Assembly (NCBI GenBank): GCA_016647705.1
Contig: CM028327.1
Coordinates: 6,953,726-7,017,725, forward strand
Direction: 5' to 3'
DNA length: 64,000 bases
From: Eucommia ulmoides
Taxonomy: Eukaryota > Streptophyta > Magnoliopsida > Garryales > Eucommiaceae
The notes under the pieces are model-generated. The model had not been told where the DNA came from. It did not search any database and worked only from the letters and a program-made list of their open reading frames with translations. Position numbers and translations under genes: made by a program. This document shows, in pieces, positions 1 to 10,960 of this stretch. Position 1 is the stretch's first letter; the number at the start of each line of letters is the position of its first letter.

Positions 1-869
1 GTTGAATGGTGACTTGCAAAATTTAGGACTCACAGCAAAACCCCTTACTTTTTTATCTTGCAATAACTTTGAATTTTTTACAAAATTACTTAGAATTCTC
101 AAAAAGTTATTGTACTGAGTGGGTTAAGTGAATAATAAATTGTGAAATTTCTGATCTATAGCAAAATACCTTTTTAAAAAAACTAAAAAATACAGTGATC
201 GGCGTAATATTCAGATTATATTATAAAAATAAATAAACTTTTGTTTATTTATTTTTAAAAAAAATTAACTCACAAATATAATTTTGTTTGAAAAATAATT
301 TAAATTAAGAATTTTTTAGTGCAAAGTTCACGAAATTAGAATTTTAGTCCATACAATCCAAGAGCTATAATAATTTTCTTATATATCCAAAATTAATGTA
401 AAAAATCTAAAAGTTATTGTACGTTACAAAAGTTATCGTATATTTTTTACATAAAAAAATTATAGTAATTTTTATATATTATAATAATTTTAAATTTTTA
501 AAAACATTACTGTAGCATGTGATACAAGTGATTTTACCCACAAAATATCGTATAGGCAAAAGTAGGGCAGATCATATAAGGTCCACCAATATCTAGCAGG
601 CGACGCTCAAATGAGCCTGAACCATGAGCCCCCCAGTATGAGCAATCATAAGTTAATATGGGTTCAACACATGAGTTCAAGGTTAGCTCGGTAGAAGCTT
701 GCCTAGAATGAACCTAACGAGAATGTTGGGACTGTTACGATTATGACAACAATTATGATCATAGCAACAGTTACGATCATGACGACAGTTTCGATCATGG
801 CGAAATCTTCTACATGAATGTTAAGACATTTACGATCATGGTGAAATATGTGAGAAATAAGGTACTCTT
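1..869. other. AT-rich intergenic DNA
   Basis: No coding potential is visible. The first 560 bases are AT-rich and contain phrases (a run around acaataattttt, and ttaaaattttaattt) that recur near 6,640, 7,270, 16,260 and 43,830, so this is probably decayed transposon sequence. Bases 720-860 hold short repeats of the type 'acgatcatg.cgac.gtt', a small degenerate minisatellite. Confidence 0.5.
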
Positions 870-1590
870 ATCCTCTCTATATATTATGTCATTCAGACCA
901 AAGAAGACACAAACTTTTTCTCTATGAGACTTGTTTAACTTATTCTCACACCGGAAGATATTTGCCCGATATCACACCGATGTCTCAAGTACTAATCCCA
1001 AGTGTTACAAGCGTTATACAGGTTGGGAAGAAGCTTTTTACTAACAAAATCATGCAGCATCAACGTGTATACTATATGGATTAAAATTTTAATTTCAATA
1101 AACGGTTGAAAAACTCCTCTACATATATTATGTCATTCAGGCCAAAGAAGATACACAAGTTTTTTCTCTACAAGACCTGTTTAACTTATTCTCACACCGG
1201 AAAGTATTTAACCGATATCACACCAGTATCTCAAGTACTAATCTCAAGTGTTATACAGGTTGGAAAAAAACTTTTTGTTAACAAAATCATGCAGCATTAG
1301 CGCATATACTATATGGGTTAAAATTTTAATTTTAATAAACAGCTGAAAAACTCCTATATTATCATGTCATTCAGGACAAAAAAGACACACAAGTTTTTTT
1401 CTCTACGAGACCTGTTTAACCTATTCTCACACCGAAAGGTATTTTGCCGACATTTCACCAATATCCCAAGTACTAATTTCAAATGTTACAAGTGTTACAC
1501 AGGTTGGGAGGAAGCTTCTTACCGACGAAATCGTGTAATATCAGTGCATATACTATATGGATTAAAATTTTAATTTCGATAAACAACTAA
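870..1590 (+). repeat. Three tandem ~240-bp units resembling LTR R/U5 sequence
   Basis: Three head-to-tail units start with tattatgtc at 882, 1126 and 1357 (the third slightly altered). Each contains an 'acctgtttaac...attctcacaccg' stretch followed by a GTTACA..CAGGTTGGG segment. This order resembles the end of plant Ty3/gypsy-like LTRs. I read it as a fossil LTR fragment that was later triplicated. No internal retroelement region is visible. Family assignment is weak. Confidence 0.45.
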
Positions 1591-1915
1591 AAAAAAATAA
1601 TTTTAGTATAAAAAATAATTAATTTTATCCAATTTTACAGCAAGGAATAAGTGGGCTCCACATTTGCACAAGTTTATGTGCGCATGGCACAGTACCACTC
1701 ACAATATGCCTCTCTATCTCCCCTCTCCCTCCATAGTGCCCAAATAGCACCACTACATCCTCTCCTAATATGCCACATGTGTGTGCTAAAATGCGCGTGC
1801 ATAAGCATATGTATGGCGGCTTAAAGTCCCCACCCCCACCCATATTATGCAATTGTCTCCCTTTCTTTGGACCCTAGTGGGGACTATGTTTGTCCACAAA
1901 ATCGACCTCCATATA

Positions 1916-3305
1916 TTATGACATTTTGTACTCCTAAAGTTTGAAACTTTGGTCCCTACAGTTTCAATTTGAACGTATAACACCTTAATTTTTCTTAATT
2001 ATCTGACTTTAGTCAAAGTCATTATTCCTGTTACAATTTTGAACAAAAATTAATCACTTGTAACACCTATGATAATTTTTAAGGAATTTTATGGATATTT
2101 TCAATCTTCTTCTTTCGACTTTCCTTCCTCTCATTCTCCTTTATCCTCAAATATTTAGAAGTTCGAAATATAGATATTGATGAGGGGTATTTCCACTATC
2201 CACTGAAAAAAAAATCACAGCCTGGTACGTGTTAGGGTGTTAGGGTGGGGACCCCGAAGAGACCGGTTGACTGACTCTCCATCTCACGGGCTGACTGGAC
2301 TTCTTGGGACCTACTCGAATGACCTACTACTCTCGCCAATCTGAGGGTACGATCATGCACTCGTTTATCACCCAACGACTTGAACAGGGGGCGTCGACCA
2401 AACTCCCCGTGGCGACCACCTTTCATCGACCAGAGACTATGACGAGCCGACCTACTCCGTACGACTACCGCTTAGTGACCAACACCGAGCGATTCTTTAC
2501 TACGAGTTTCAAGACGTACAGTCTCCGATCAGCGATCACTGGACATACTATTCGTACCACCAAGTAGGTTATGTGTCTTCATGGACTGGGCTCCATTTTG
2601 ACTACTTGGGAGGCCCGCCCGTTGGGCTCTTTTGGTGGGCCGAAAGGTAGGGCCCAATGACTTAAACCATGCCACATGTCTTTTCATTAGCCACGCGTCG
2701 GATTACCATAATTGACGACGCTCAGGACCCTAATCCTACGGAGTTAATAGACGTTCAATACCCCATGTAATGCTTAACTTTCTTACTTAAGCAAATTCTT
2801 GTCTTTTTTCCTGAGTTCTTACTCTCACGCCAGAGGGATTTCGTTAGCCACAAGTCATTGGGTCTTTGTACAGGTGTTAACTCGGACATCGAGAACCAAG
2901 GACTTTTAATCATTGATCGTTGACTCTATACTTACCACCAAGCTCAAGATTTCCACCTCAACAAGATAAATCTATTTAGACGCCGACTGGACTAATTGAA
3001 AGTGTTGACCAATTTTAGAAATCAACAGATATAACATTATACACACACACACAGAGAGATTTTTAATAGAAAATTTGTAAAGGGCGAAAGAACGAAATGG
3101 AAAAGCCCTTCAAGTCTTCTAAAAAATAGTTGCCTAGTTGGGTACATGCAGGTGATAGTTTGTCATTTAACATTATAATGGAGCTATTGATTTAGACTGA
3201 AGTGGGATGATTACGAAACTTCAAGCATCATCTGTTCAAATTAAAACCATAGGGACCAAAGTGAAATAATATTAAAACATAAGGGGCAGAAAGTGTCAAA
3301 TCCCC
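1916..3305. mobile_element. Foldback (long-TIR) DNA element, split by a solo LTR
   Basis: The left arm (gacattttgtactcc, then ggtccctacagtttcaattt) is matched in inverted orientation by the right arm near 3,225-3,300 (caaattaaaaccatagggac, then gtgtcaaatcccc). The same arms, closer together, occur at 40,018-40,804, and a single arm occurs near 59,255. A similar but shorter element at 51,474-51,791 has a 9-bp target duplication, which suggests a Mutator-like origin. A solo LTR is inserted between the arms. Confidence 0.6.
2178..3027 (+). mobile_element. Solo LTR (Ty3/gypsy-like), 850 bp
   Basis: A fossil LTR starting TGATGAGG and ending CAACA, flanked by the 5-bp target duplication GATAT (2173-2177 and 3028-3032). 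It contains a 'ctcacgccagaggg' motif followed by 'tttgtacaggtgttaa', an order also found in the minus-strand LTR at 17,902-18,886, so the two are probably one family. No internal region remains, consistent with LTR-LTR recombination. Short ORFs in it look like chance. Confidence 0.7.
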
Positions 3306-4439
3306 TATTATTATTGTTTTGGATTGAACCCCCCCTTTGTGGGGTCTCCTTGTGTTGTCACAAGGGTGGGGCGCATGTTAGATGATGTGTATAGTTTTTT
3401 TTTGTTGGTGGGACCCACATGTGGTTATGTTAGGAGGCACAAAGGGGACCCACTTGTGGGGGTTTTGAAAACACATTATTTGGGTGGGTGACTAGGATTT
3501 TTGATGGTGGGGCCCAAAAAGTGAGATTAAGGTTGTAGGTTTGTTCTAAATATTCTTTTCTTTGTTCCTCTCCCAAGAAAATTAAAAAAAAATAAAAAAA
3601 ATAAAAATAAATCAAACCTTCCTTTTGATCTTTAGAAAGATTTTGGTTGTGGCTTTTGATATAAAAAAGTTGGATTTGGTTACGAATTGTTTGGGTTCGA
3701 GACTTTTGAAGTAGATACAGATTTTTGTAAAAAAAATTATATCAGATTTTCAGTATGATATCGGTATCTATCTTGTTAAAAATATAACATTTCTTATTGT
3801 TTTATTTGGAAATGCTGGAACAGAAGTACGAAAAATCTAGTATAATTTCTCTACCAGAAATATTTCAATGATAGGTTGTGTGTGTATATAATTTTCCTAT
3901 CCATATATTGAATGTTATACATAAATGATTTTTTTGGATTCAATTATTTGTGGGATCTAATCTTGGATTGAAATATGTTAATATAGTAATATGTTCTTCT
4001 TGATGAAAAAATGAATATGATATATTTACTTGTAATTAGAGGTGAATAAAAATTTATCAGCTAAAATGTTTACTTGAAATTATTGATTTTAAAGGTATTT
4101 GGGTTAGCTTTTAAAGGTAAACCCCTTAAGACACTCAAGTGTTGTGGAGAAAAAGTAGGTTAATAGTTATGATATAAATAAAATAATATGCGTTGTGATG
4201 TCACCATCGTCTGTTCGACTAACTGACTGCCCGCGCTAGGCTTGGGCATGAGGCCTTGGGTATGTGGGAATACTTGGCTTGGCCTTGCTATCTCGTTAAA
4301 GAAAAATTAATCCGAAAATAAGATTAACAAATTCAAACAGAGCTCTGCAGGTAGTTATAGAATATGACGTATGTTTATATGTGTAACTGATAGGAGTTAC
4401 ATAATCTCTTTAATGTCATCCATTTCTTTTTCTACTCTC
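3306..4439. other. Intergenic DNA, no recognisable gene
   Basis: Bases 3,330-3,560 are G-rich on the plus strand (ggggtctcc, gtgggacccac, caaaggggacccac) with small inverted repeats. The rest is AT-rich. No supported ORF or known element was found. Confidence 0.4.
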
Positions 4440-4714
4440 TATATAAGAACAAATATTTTTAAGTATATAAACATCATATTCTAAGCATTGCATTCACAAA
4501 TTTCATCTGAATCTTTGTTCTTGAGAGAAAATGAAAGAATTTATGCATAATTCATGTTCGTTGAGCTCCCAGTTTCCAGTGCTATTACCTAAAATCGTTG
4601 ATCATTGTATTTCTCATTAACTACAATTTTCACTGTGAGCAATATGTATCTAATTTCTCTAATATACGGTCAAACAAAATTCTATTTTCTTTTTCTAATA
4701 TATAAATAGTCTAT

Positions 4715-4752
<38 letters not shown>

Positions 4753-5081
4753 CATGCATGATAAGACATGGGATGGGGCAATAATGTGAGTGTGCCAACA
4801 ACTACAAAATTAAGAACATGTATTCTTCAGTATATAAACATCATATCCTAAATATCGTATTCATGAATTTTCTCTAAATCTTTGGCCTTGAGAGAAAAAG
4901 AGAGAATTTCTATATAATTTATGTTCGTTGAGTTCCCAGTTTCCAATGCTAGTACCTGAAGTTGTTGATCATAGTATTTCTCTTTAACTACGATTTTCGT
5001 TGTGAGCAATATGTATCTAATTTCTCTAATATACGGTCAAACAAAATTCTATTTTCTTTTTCTAATATATAAATAGTCTAT

Positions 5082-5129
<48 letters not shown>

Positions 5130-5458
5130 CATGCATGATAAGACATGGGATGGGGCAATAATGTGAGTGTGCCAACAACTACAAAATTAAGAACATGTAT
5201 TCTTCAGTATATAAACATCATATCCTAAATATCGTATTCATGAATTTTCTCTAAATCTTTGGCCTTGAGAGAAAAAGAGAGAATTTCTATATAATTTATG
5301 TTCGTTGAGTTCCCAGTTTCCAATGCTAGTACCTGAAGTTGTTGATCATAGTATTTCTCTTTAACTACGATTTTCGTTGTGAGCAATATGTATCTAATTT
5401 CTCTAATATACGGTCAAACAAAATTCTATTTTCTTTTTCTAATATATAAATAGTCTAT

Positions 5459-5516
<58 letters not shown>

Positions 5517-5845
5517 CATGCATGATAAGACATGGGATGGGGCAATAATGTGAGTGTGCCAACAACTACAAAATTAAGAACATGTATTCTTCAGTATATA
5601 AACATCATATCCTAAATATCGTATTCATGAATTTTCTCTAAATCTTCGGCCTTGAGAGAAAAAGAGAGAATTTCTATATAATTTATGTTCGTTGAGTTCC
5701 CAGTTTCCAATGCTAGTACCTGAAGTTGTTGATCATAGTATTTCTCTTTAACTACGATTTTCGTTGTGAGCAATATGTATCTAATTTCTCTAATATACGG
5801 TCAAACAAAATTCTATTTTCTTTTTCTAATATATAAATAGTCTAT

Positions 5846-5881
<36 letters not shown>

Positions 5882-6216
5882 CATGCATGATAAGACATGG
5901 GATGGGGCAATAATGTGAGTGTGCCAACAACTACAAAATTAAGAACATGTATTCTTCAGCATATAAACATCATATCCTAAATATCGTATTCATGAATTTT
6001 CTATAAATTTTCGGCCTTGAGAGAAAAAGAGAGAATTTCTATATAATTTATGTTCGTTGAGTTCCCAGTTTCCAATGCTAGTACATGAAGTTGTTGATCA
6101 TAGTATTTCTCTTTAACTACGATTTTCGTTGTGAGCAACATGTATCTAATTTCACTAACATACCGTCAAACCAAATTCTAAAAATAATTTTTTGCTAATT
6201 TACAAATAGTCTATAC

Positions 6217-6257
<41 letters not shown>

Positions 6258-6320
6258 CATGCATGATAAGATGTGGAATGTGGCAATAATGTGAGTGTGC
6301 CAACAACTACAAAATTAACA
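4440..6320 (+). repeat. Tandem array of ~375-bp units, each with an (AT)n tract
   Basis: The word agcatgcatgataag recurs at about 4751, 5128, 5515, 5880 and 6256, giving periods of 377, 387, 365 and 376. Most of the period variation comes from the (TA)n tract that ends each unit. A diverged unit precedes (4440-4750) and a partial one follows (6256-6320). The three inner units are nearly identical and the outer units more diverged, the pattern expected of unequal exchange. Short TATATAA-like motifs are present but no coding region. Confidence 0.85.
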
Positions 6321-6607
6321 ATGAAGCATACAACTTGAATCATTCCATGCCCTAAAAACTAAAAATTTGAAAAAAAAGGAAAAACTCACATTTTCATATC
6401 ATTGCCTTTCTAACCATACAAATCTCTTCCAATTCTTATGTCCCTATAACTACATACCATCATATACACTACCATACACTATAATTGAGGCAACTATTCT
6501 AAGCTAACAAATAAAGTCACTTTTAAGTGTGTCTATACTTAAAAGAGGATAAGTGCAATTATTTTTTTTTTTAAAAATATTAATTTAATTATAGATTTTT
6601 CCCCATG
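6321..6607. other. Intergenic AT-rich DNA
   Basis: No gene or recognised element is visible in these bases, which connect the 375-bp array to the next tandem duplication. Confidence 0.4.
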
Positions 6608-7875
6608 AAATTACAATTTCAGCTCATACAGTTCATGTATTACAATAATTTTTTTTAAAAGTGTAAAAGGACTGTCAAAATCTAAAACTTTCTGTATAAT
6701 ATAAAAGTTACTGCAATTTTTTATATGAAAAAATTATATTATAATAATTACATGGGTTAAAATTTTAATTTCGTGAATATTCACCGAAAACTCCTTTAAT
6801 TATTTTAAAAAATGAGATGTGTGATTTACTAGTCCCCAAAACTAAGTGAAAAAAACAGTTCTGAAAAATTAGCATTTCTACTCAGTGGCAGAGCCACGTT
6901 AGGCCAAGGGAGAACTCCAGTCCCCCTCCCTCAACTTTTGATTTTTTTTTTATTTTTACCTTTATATCTTTACCGAATTCTAAAATTTCACATAAGGCCC
7001 CCTAATTTATATAAATATCTAATAAACACGCCGTTATTTCTACCATTGATTTATGTATATCATATCATTTACATACCTTTGATTTTATGTTCCTAAAAAT
7101 ATATTGTATCGTTGAGGATTGGATCAGTTTATATATATATATTTGATATATTTTTAACCATCGGATGGTTATATATATATTATGCTAATATTGTTTTTTG
7201 GTAATATTTGGTAGTTGGGAGGGAACAAAAGAATTTGAATTACAATTTCAGCTCATGCAATTCATGTATTACAATAATTTTTTTTAAAAGTGTAAAAGTA
7301 CTGTCAAAATCTAAAACTTTCTGTATAACATAAAAGTTACTGCAATTTTTTACATGAAAAAATTATATTATAATAATTACGTGGGTTAAAATTTTAATTT
7401 CGTGGATTATTCACCGAAAACTCCTTTAATTATTCTAAAAAAATGAGACGTGTGATTTACTAGTCCCCAAAACTAAGTGAAAAAAAAACTTTTATAAAAT
7501 TAGCATTTCTACTCAGTGGCAGAGCCACGTTAGGTCAAGGGAGAACTCCGGCCCCCCTCCCTCAACTTTTGATTTTTTTTTTTTTTACCTTTATATCTTT
7601 ACCGAATTCTAAAATTTTACATAAGGCCCCTACTTTATATAAATATCTAATAAACACGCCGTTATTTCTACCCTTGATTTATGTATATCATATCATTTAC
7701 ATACCTTTGATTTTATGTTCCTAAAAATATATCGTATCGTTGAGGATTGGATCAGTTTATTTATATATATTTGATATATTTTTAACCATCGGATGGTTAT
7801 ATATATATATATATATATATATATTATGCTAATATTTTTTTTTGGTAGTTGGGAGGGAACAAAAGAATTTGAATT
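6608..7875 (+). repeat. Tandem duplication of a ~630-bp segment
   Basis: The segment beginning 'attacaatttcagctcat' occurs at about 6611 and again at about 7239. Both copies run through 'ctcagtggcagagccacgtt' (about 6880 and 7510) to 'gttgggagggaacaaaag' (about 7214 and 7848). Similarity is high along the whole length, so the duplication is fairly young. The short ORF at 7793-8008 lies across an (AT)n tract and is not supported as a gene. Confidence 0.85.
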
Positions 7876-7989
7876 ACAAAATGCTATTGTCACTCCCAAA
7901 AGCTCCTCCCACACTGCTATAACACTTGATATAGTAAGTAAATGTGAAATTTTTGGAGTGCCAATAGGATTTCCAATTAAATTATTTTT

Positions 7990-8575
7990 TAAAATTAAAA
8001 TAATTTAAAAAAAAATTACAGAGTGGATTATGTAAGCAATGTTTGGATAAATACAAAATAAAAAATAAAAAAAATAAAAGGGGGGGGGTGAAATGATGAT
8101 ATTGATAATATAAATGCAGATGCATGGAGGATTAAAATGATGTCAAAACCTTTGATTTCACGTACGGACCACTCCCCATATTCAAGGATACTCTCATTAT
8201 TTTCCTGCCACGCCTGAGTTTTTTATTTATTTTTTATTTTTTTAACTTTCTATTATTTTAAAAAAACAAAATTAATGGGTCAAATTTATATATTAAAAAA
8301 AAAAAAACCTTTTTTTTTTTTTTTTAAATATATATAATTTTTCTATGAGAGAAAATCAAGGTTGGTCCGGATAAATTAGAGACGCTAAGCAAAATTTGAA
8401 AGCGGGGTCGTTCAATGTTTAATATTTTTTTTATAAAATTAAAATATTAAAAAATATAATTAATATAGTGATTGAATCAAAATAAAGATATATAATTTTT
8501 TTTGAATAATATATTAATAAAAATATTTTGAAATAAATTATAGGGGTCAATTTGAAATGACACCTAAAATTTGGG
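7990..8575. other. Intergenic DNA with poly-A/T tracts
   Basis: There are many A and T homopolymers, a short G run at about 8080, and no gene. The fragment just before the Mutator-like element (about 8,340-8,575) continues after it at 9,707, so it is the pre-insertion target, probably an older decayed repeat. Confidence 0.4.
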
Positions 8576-8584
8576 GACTAAGCG

Positions 8585-9697
8585 GAGTTGTTTACTAAAT
8601 AAATATTCTTTTTTAAAAAAAATTACTAACAGCAGGTCACTTTTATCTTATTTACCAAAGACGAGGATCCCAGCCTTGGGAAGGCCGGGATAAAAACAAT
8701 TGATTTTTTTGATCCCGGCCTTGTGAAGACCGGGATAAAAAAAAAAATCATTTTTTTTAAGGTATTTTGATCCCGGCCTTGTGAAGGCAGGGATCAACCA
8801 ATTTTTTTTTTTTTTTTTTTATTAGTATGTCCATCCAAACTTTTTATATTATCTTACATAAGTTTTCTCTTCTCTCAATACCATATATTCATTAATCCGT
8901 TTTTTATATTCTCGATTTTATTATTTAGTGTTATGAATATAATTTGTTTACAAAAAAATCAGGTTAATTTCTGTTACGGATAAACGACTATTTTTTGTTA
9001 ACTCAAAGTTTTTTAAAAAAACTGCATCGTCATCGAAACAACTCATCCGACCAACTTTGACGATTATTTAAAAATTATTCACTAGTTCGTTTTTAATGTT
9101 CTAAGTTTTGTTATGTAGTGTTATGAGCATACTTTATATACAAAAAATTTGGTTCATTTCTGTTACAGACATGCAATCTTTTGTTAATTCTAAATTGCCG
9201 AAAAAAATTCCGCCGTTATCGAAACAACTCATGTGGTCAACTTTAGCGATTTTTTAAAATTCATTCACTTGTCCATTTTTAGTGTTGTAAAAAATTTTGT
9301 GGAGTGTTTTGAATATAATTTATGCACAAAAAAATTAGATTTATTTAAAATATCGATAGACTACCGTTAATCAATTCAAAGTTGCCAAAAATTTTAAAAA
9401 TTTATTGGGCCAAAATATAAACGTAAAAACATAAATAAATAAATAACAAAAAAAAAAAAAAAAAAATTTCTGATCCCGGCCTTCACAAGGCCAGGATCAA
9501 AACAACTTTTAAAAAATTAAAAAAAAAAAATATTTGATCCCGGCCTTGTGGCCTTCACAAGGTCGAGATCAAAATACCTTGATTTTTTTTTATCCCGGCC
9601 TTCACAAGGCCGGGATCCTCGCCTTTGGTAAATAAGATAAAAGTGGCATGTTATCAGTAATTTTTAAAAAAAAAAATACTTATTTAGTAAACAACTT
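8585..9697. mobile_element. Mutator-like foldback transposon with 9-bp target duplication
   Basis: The perfect 9-bp direct repeat GACTAAGCG flanks the element at 8576-8584 and 9698-9706. The ends are inverted repeats: left gagttgtttactaaataa, right ttatttagtaaacaactt. The arms continue inwards through 'cttttatcttatttacc' and its complement for roughly 200 bp. Inside the arms the word GATCCCGGCCTTGTGAAGGC recurs in both orientations (8668-8800 and 9470-9615). A 9-bp duplication is typical of Mutator-like elements. No transposase is visible, so it is non-autonomous. Confidence 0.85.
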
Positions 9698-9706
9698 GAC
9701 TAAGCG

Positions 9707-10299
9707 ACCGTTTTGGTCACTCTGGGTTGGTGGGGGTCGACCCTAATAAATTCCTAGTCAAATTTTGACTTTGATTTCTATTATGCAACTTTATATATAA
9801 ACTATTCTCATTTTTAAATAAAAATCTATTTTAATTCCAATATAAATCAATATAAAAGTATGGGACGCTTACCACTAGCTCTTAAATTGGTATGAAAACT
9901 ACCAAATTAACCCTGATGGTGGTGGATTAAGTTATGAGCCGTCTACCGAAAAAGCCCATGAAACCTGGACTAGGGCTGGGAGTGCATACAACCCGCCTAG
10001 ACCTAGGCCAATCACTATTTGTGAGTTGAACTCCAAAGGGGAGAACGAAGCACTTGAGTGAGCCCGCAAGCACCAAAAGCCCAGGACCTGCCCAAGGGAC
10101 GAGCATGCGACCAGGCTTGAACGTAGAAGTCGTTAACAAAAGGGTGAGTCACCACCAAATTGTCAGAGAATATTCATGCGTCCTCCGCATCGTGCGAATA
10201 GCAAAATAATCATTGCGCTAATAACGGATTGGTGACAGGGCATCCTTTTTTTCTCTTGGCCAAACAAAGAACTGTATAAAAACCCATGTAAATGTGAAT
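9707..10299. other. Intergenic DNA, GC-richer block at 9,930-10,230
   Basis: The block from about 9,930 to 10,230 is less AT-rich than its surroundings and contains a short minus-strand ORF (9927-10139) that I do not recognise. It may be a remnant of a retroelement, but no termini were found. Confidence 0.3.
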
Positions 10300-10499
10300 A
10301 GGAATGTTACAAAAAACTGAACTGATAGATAACCGCGAGAAACCGAACCAAATGGTTCGGTTTTAAAACCGACTAAATGGTTTGGTTGCGGTTGCGGTTT
10401 TGAAATTAATAACTAAAACGATTTTTGTTTTGGGATAGAAACCACGAAACCGAACCGCGAAACCGATATTTTAGATATATTTTTATTACATATATACCC

Positions 10500-10535
<36 letters not shown>

Positions 10536-10960
10536 CAATTTAACCATAATATATGTATTATTATTTTTATTATTATTTATTTACACTTTCAGCCCTCTTA
10601 TATATATGGTGTAAAGGGACTTAGATTTTCATAATTTTCATTTCTAACTTCATAGCCCTTCGACTCATTCCTCCATTCCTTTTTTTATTTTAGAAACTTT
10701 AATTATAGTTATTTTGTGGTTTGGTTTTATTTTTTAAAATTTATATTTTATATTTTAGTTATGTTTTTGTTTATATAAAAAAAAAAATGGTCTGTGGTTT
10801 TGCGGTTTTGGTTTTGTATAGATTTAAATGGTTTGGTTTTAAAATCGTTTAAAAAAAATCGGCGATTTTAATTGTGGTTTTGGTTTGATATATTTCTAAT
10901 GGTTTGAGTTTTGGTTTTTTTATAAAATCGGACCAAAACAGAACCAGTGACATCCCTAAA
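10300..10960. mobile_element. hAT-like non-autonomous element rich in AACCGAACC/GGTTTGGTTT
   Basis: The left part reads gaaaccgaaccaaatggttc and the right part, inverted, reads ggtttggttttaaaatcg. The ends, aggaatgttac and gtgacatccct, are approximate inverted repeats. The flanks aaatgtga and aaatgtaa may be an imperfect 8-bp target duplication, as in hAT elements. The interior is AT-rich with an (AT)n tract. No transposase was seen. Confidence 0.55.

Noticed and set aside
8660-9620. Recurring GATCCCGGCC words suggested a CRISPR-like or regulatory repeat array
   Set aside because: The words alternate orientation, have no regular unique spacers, and lie within the arms of a transposon with a 9-bp target duplication in a plant genome.
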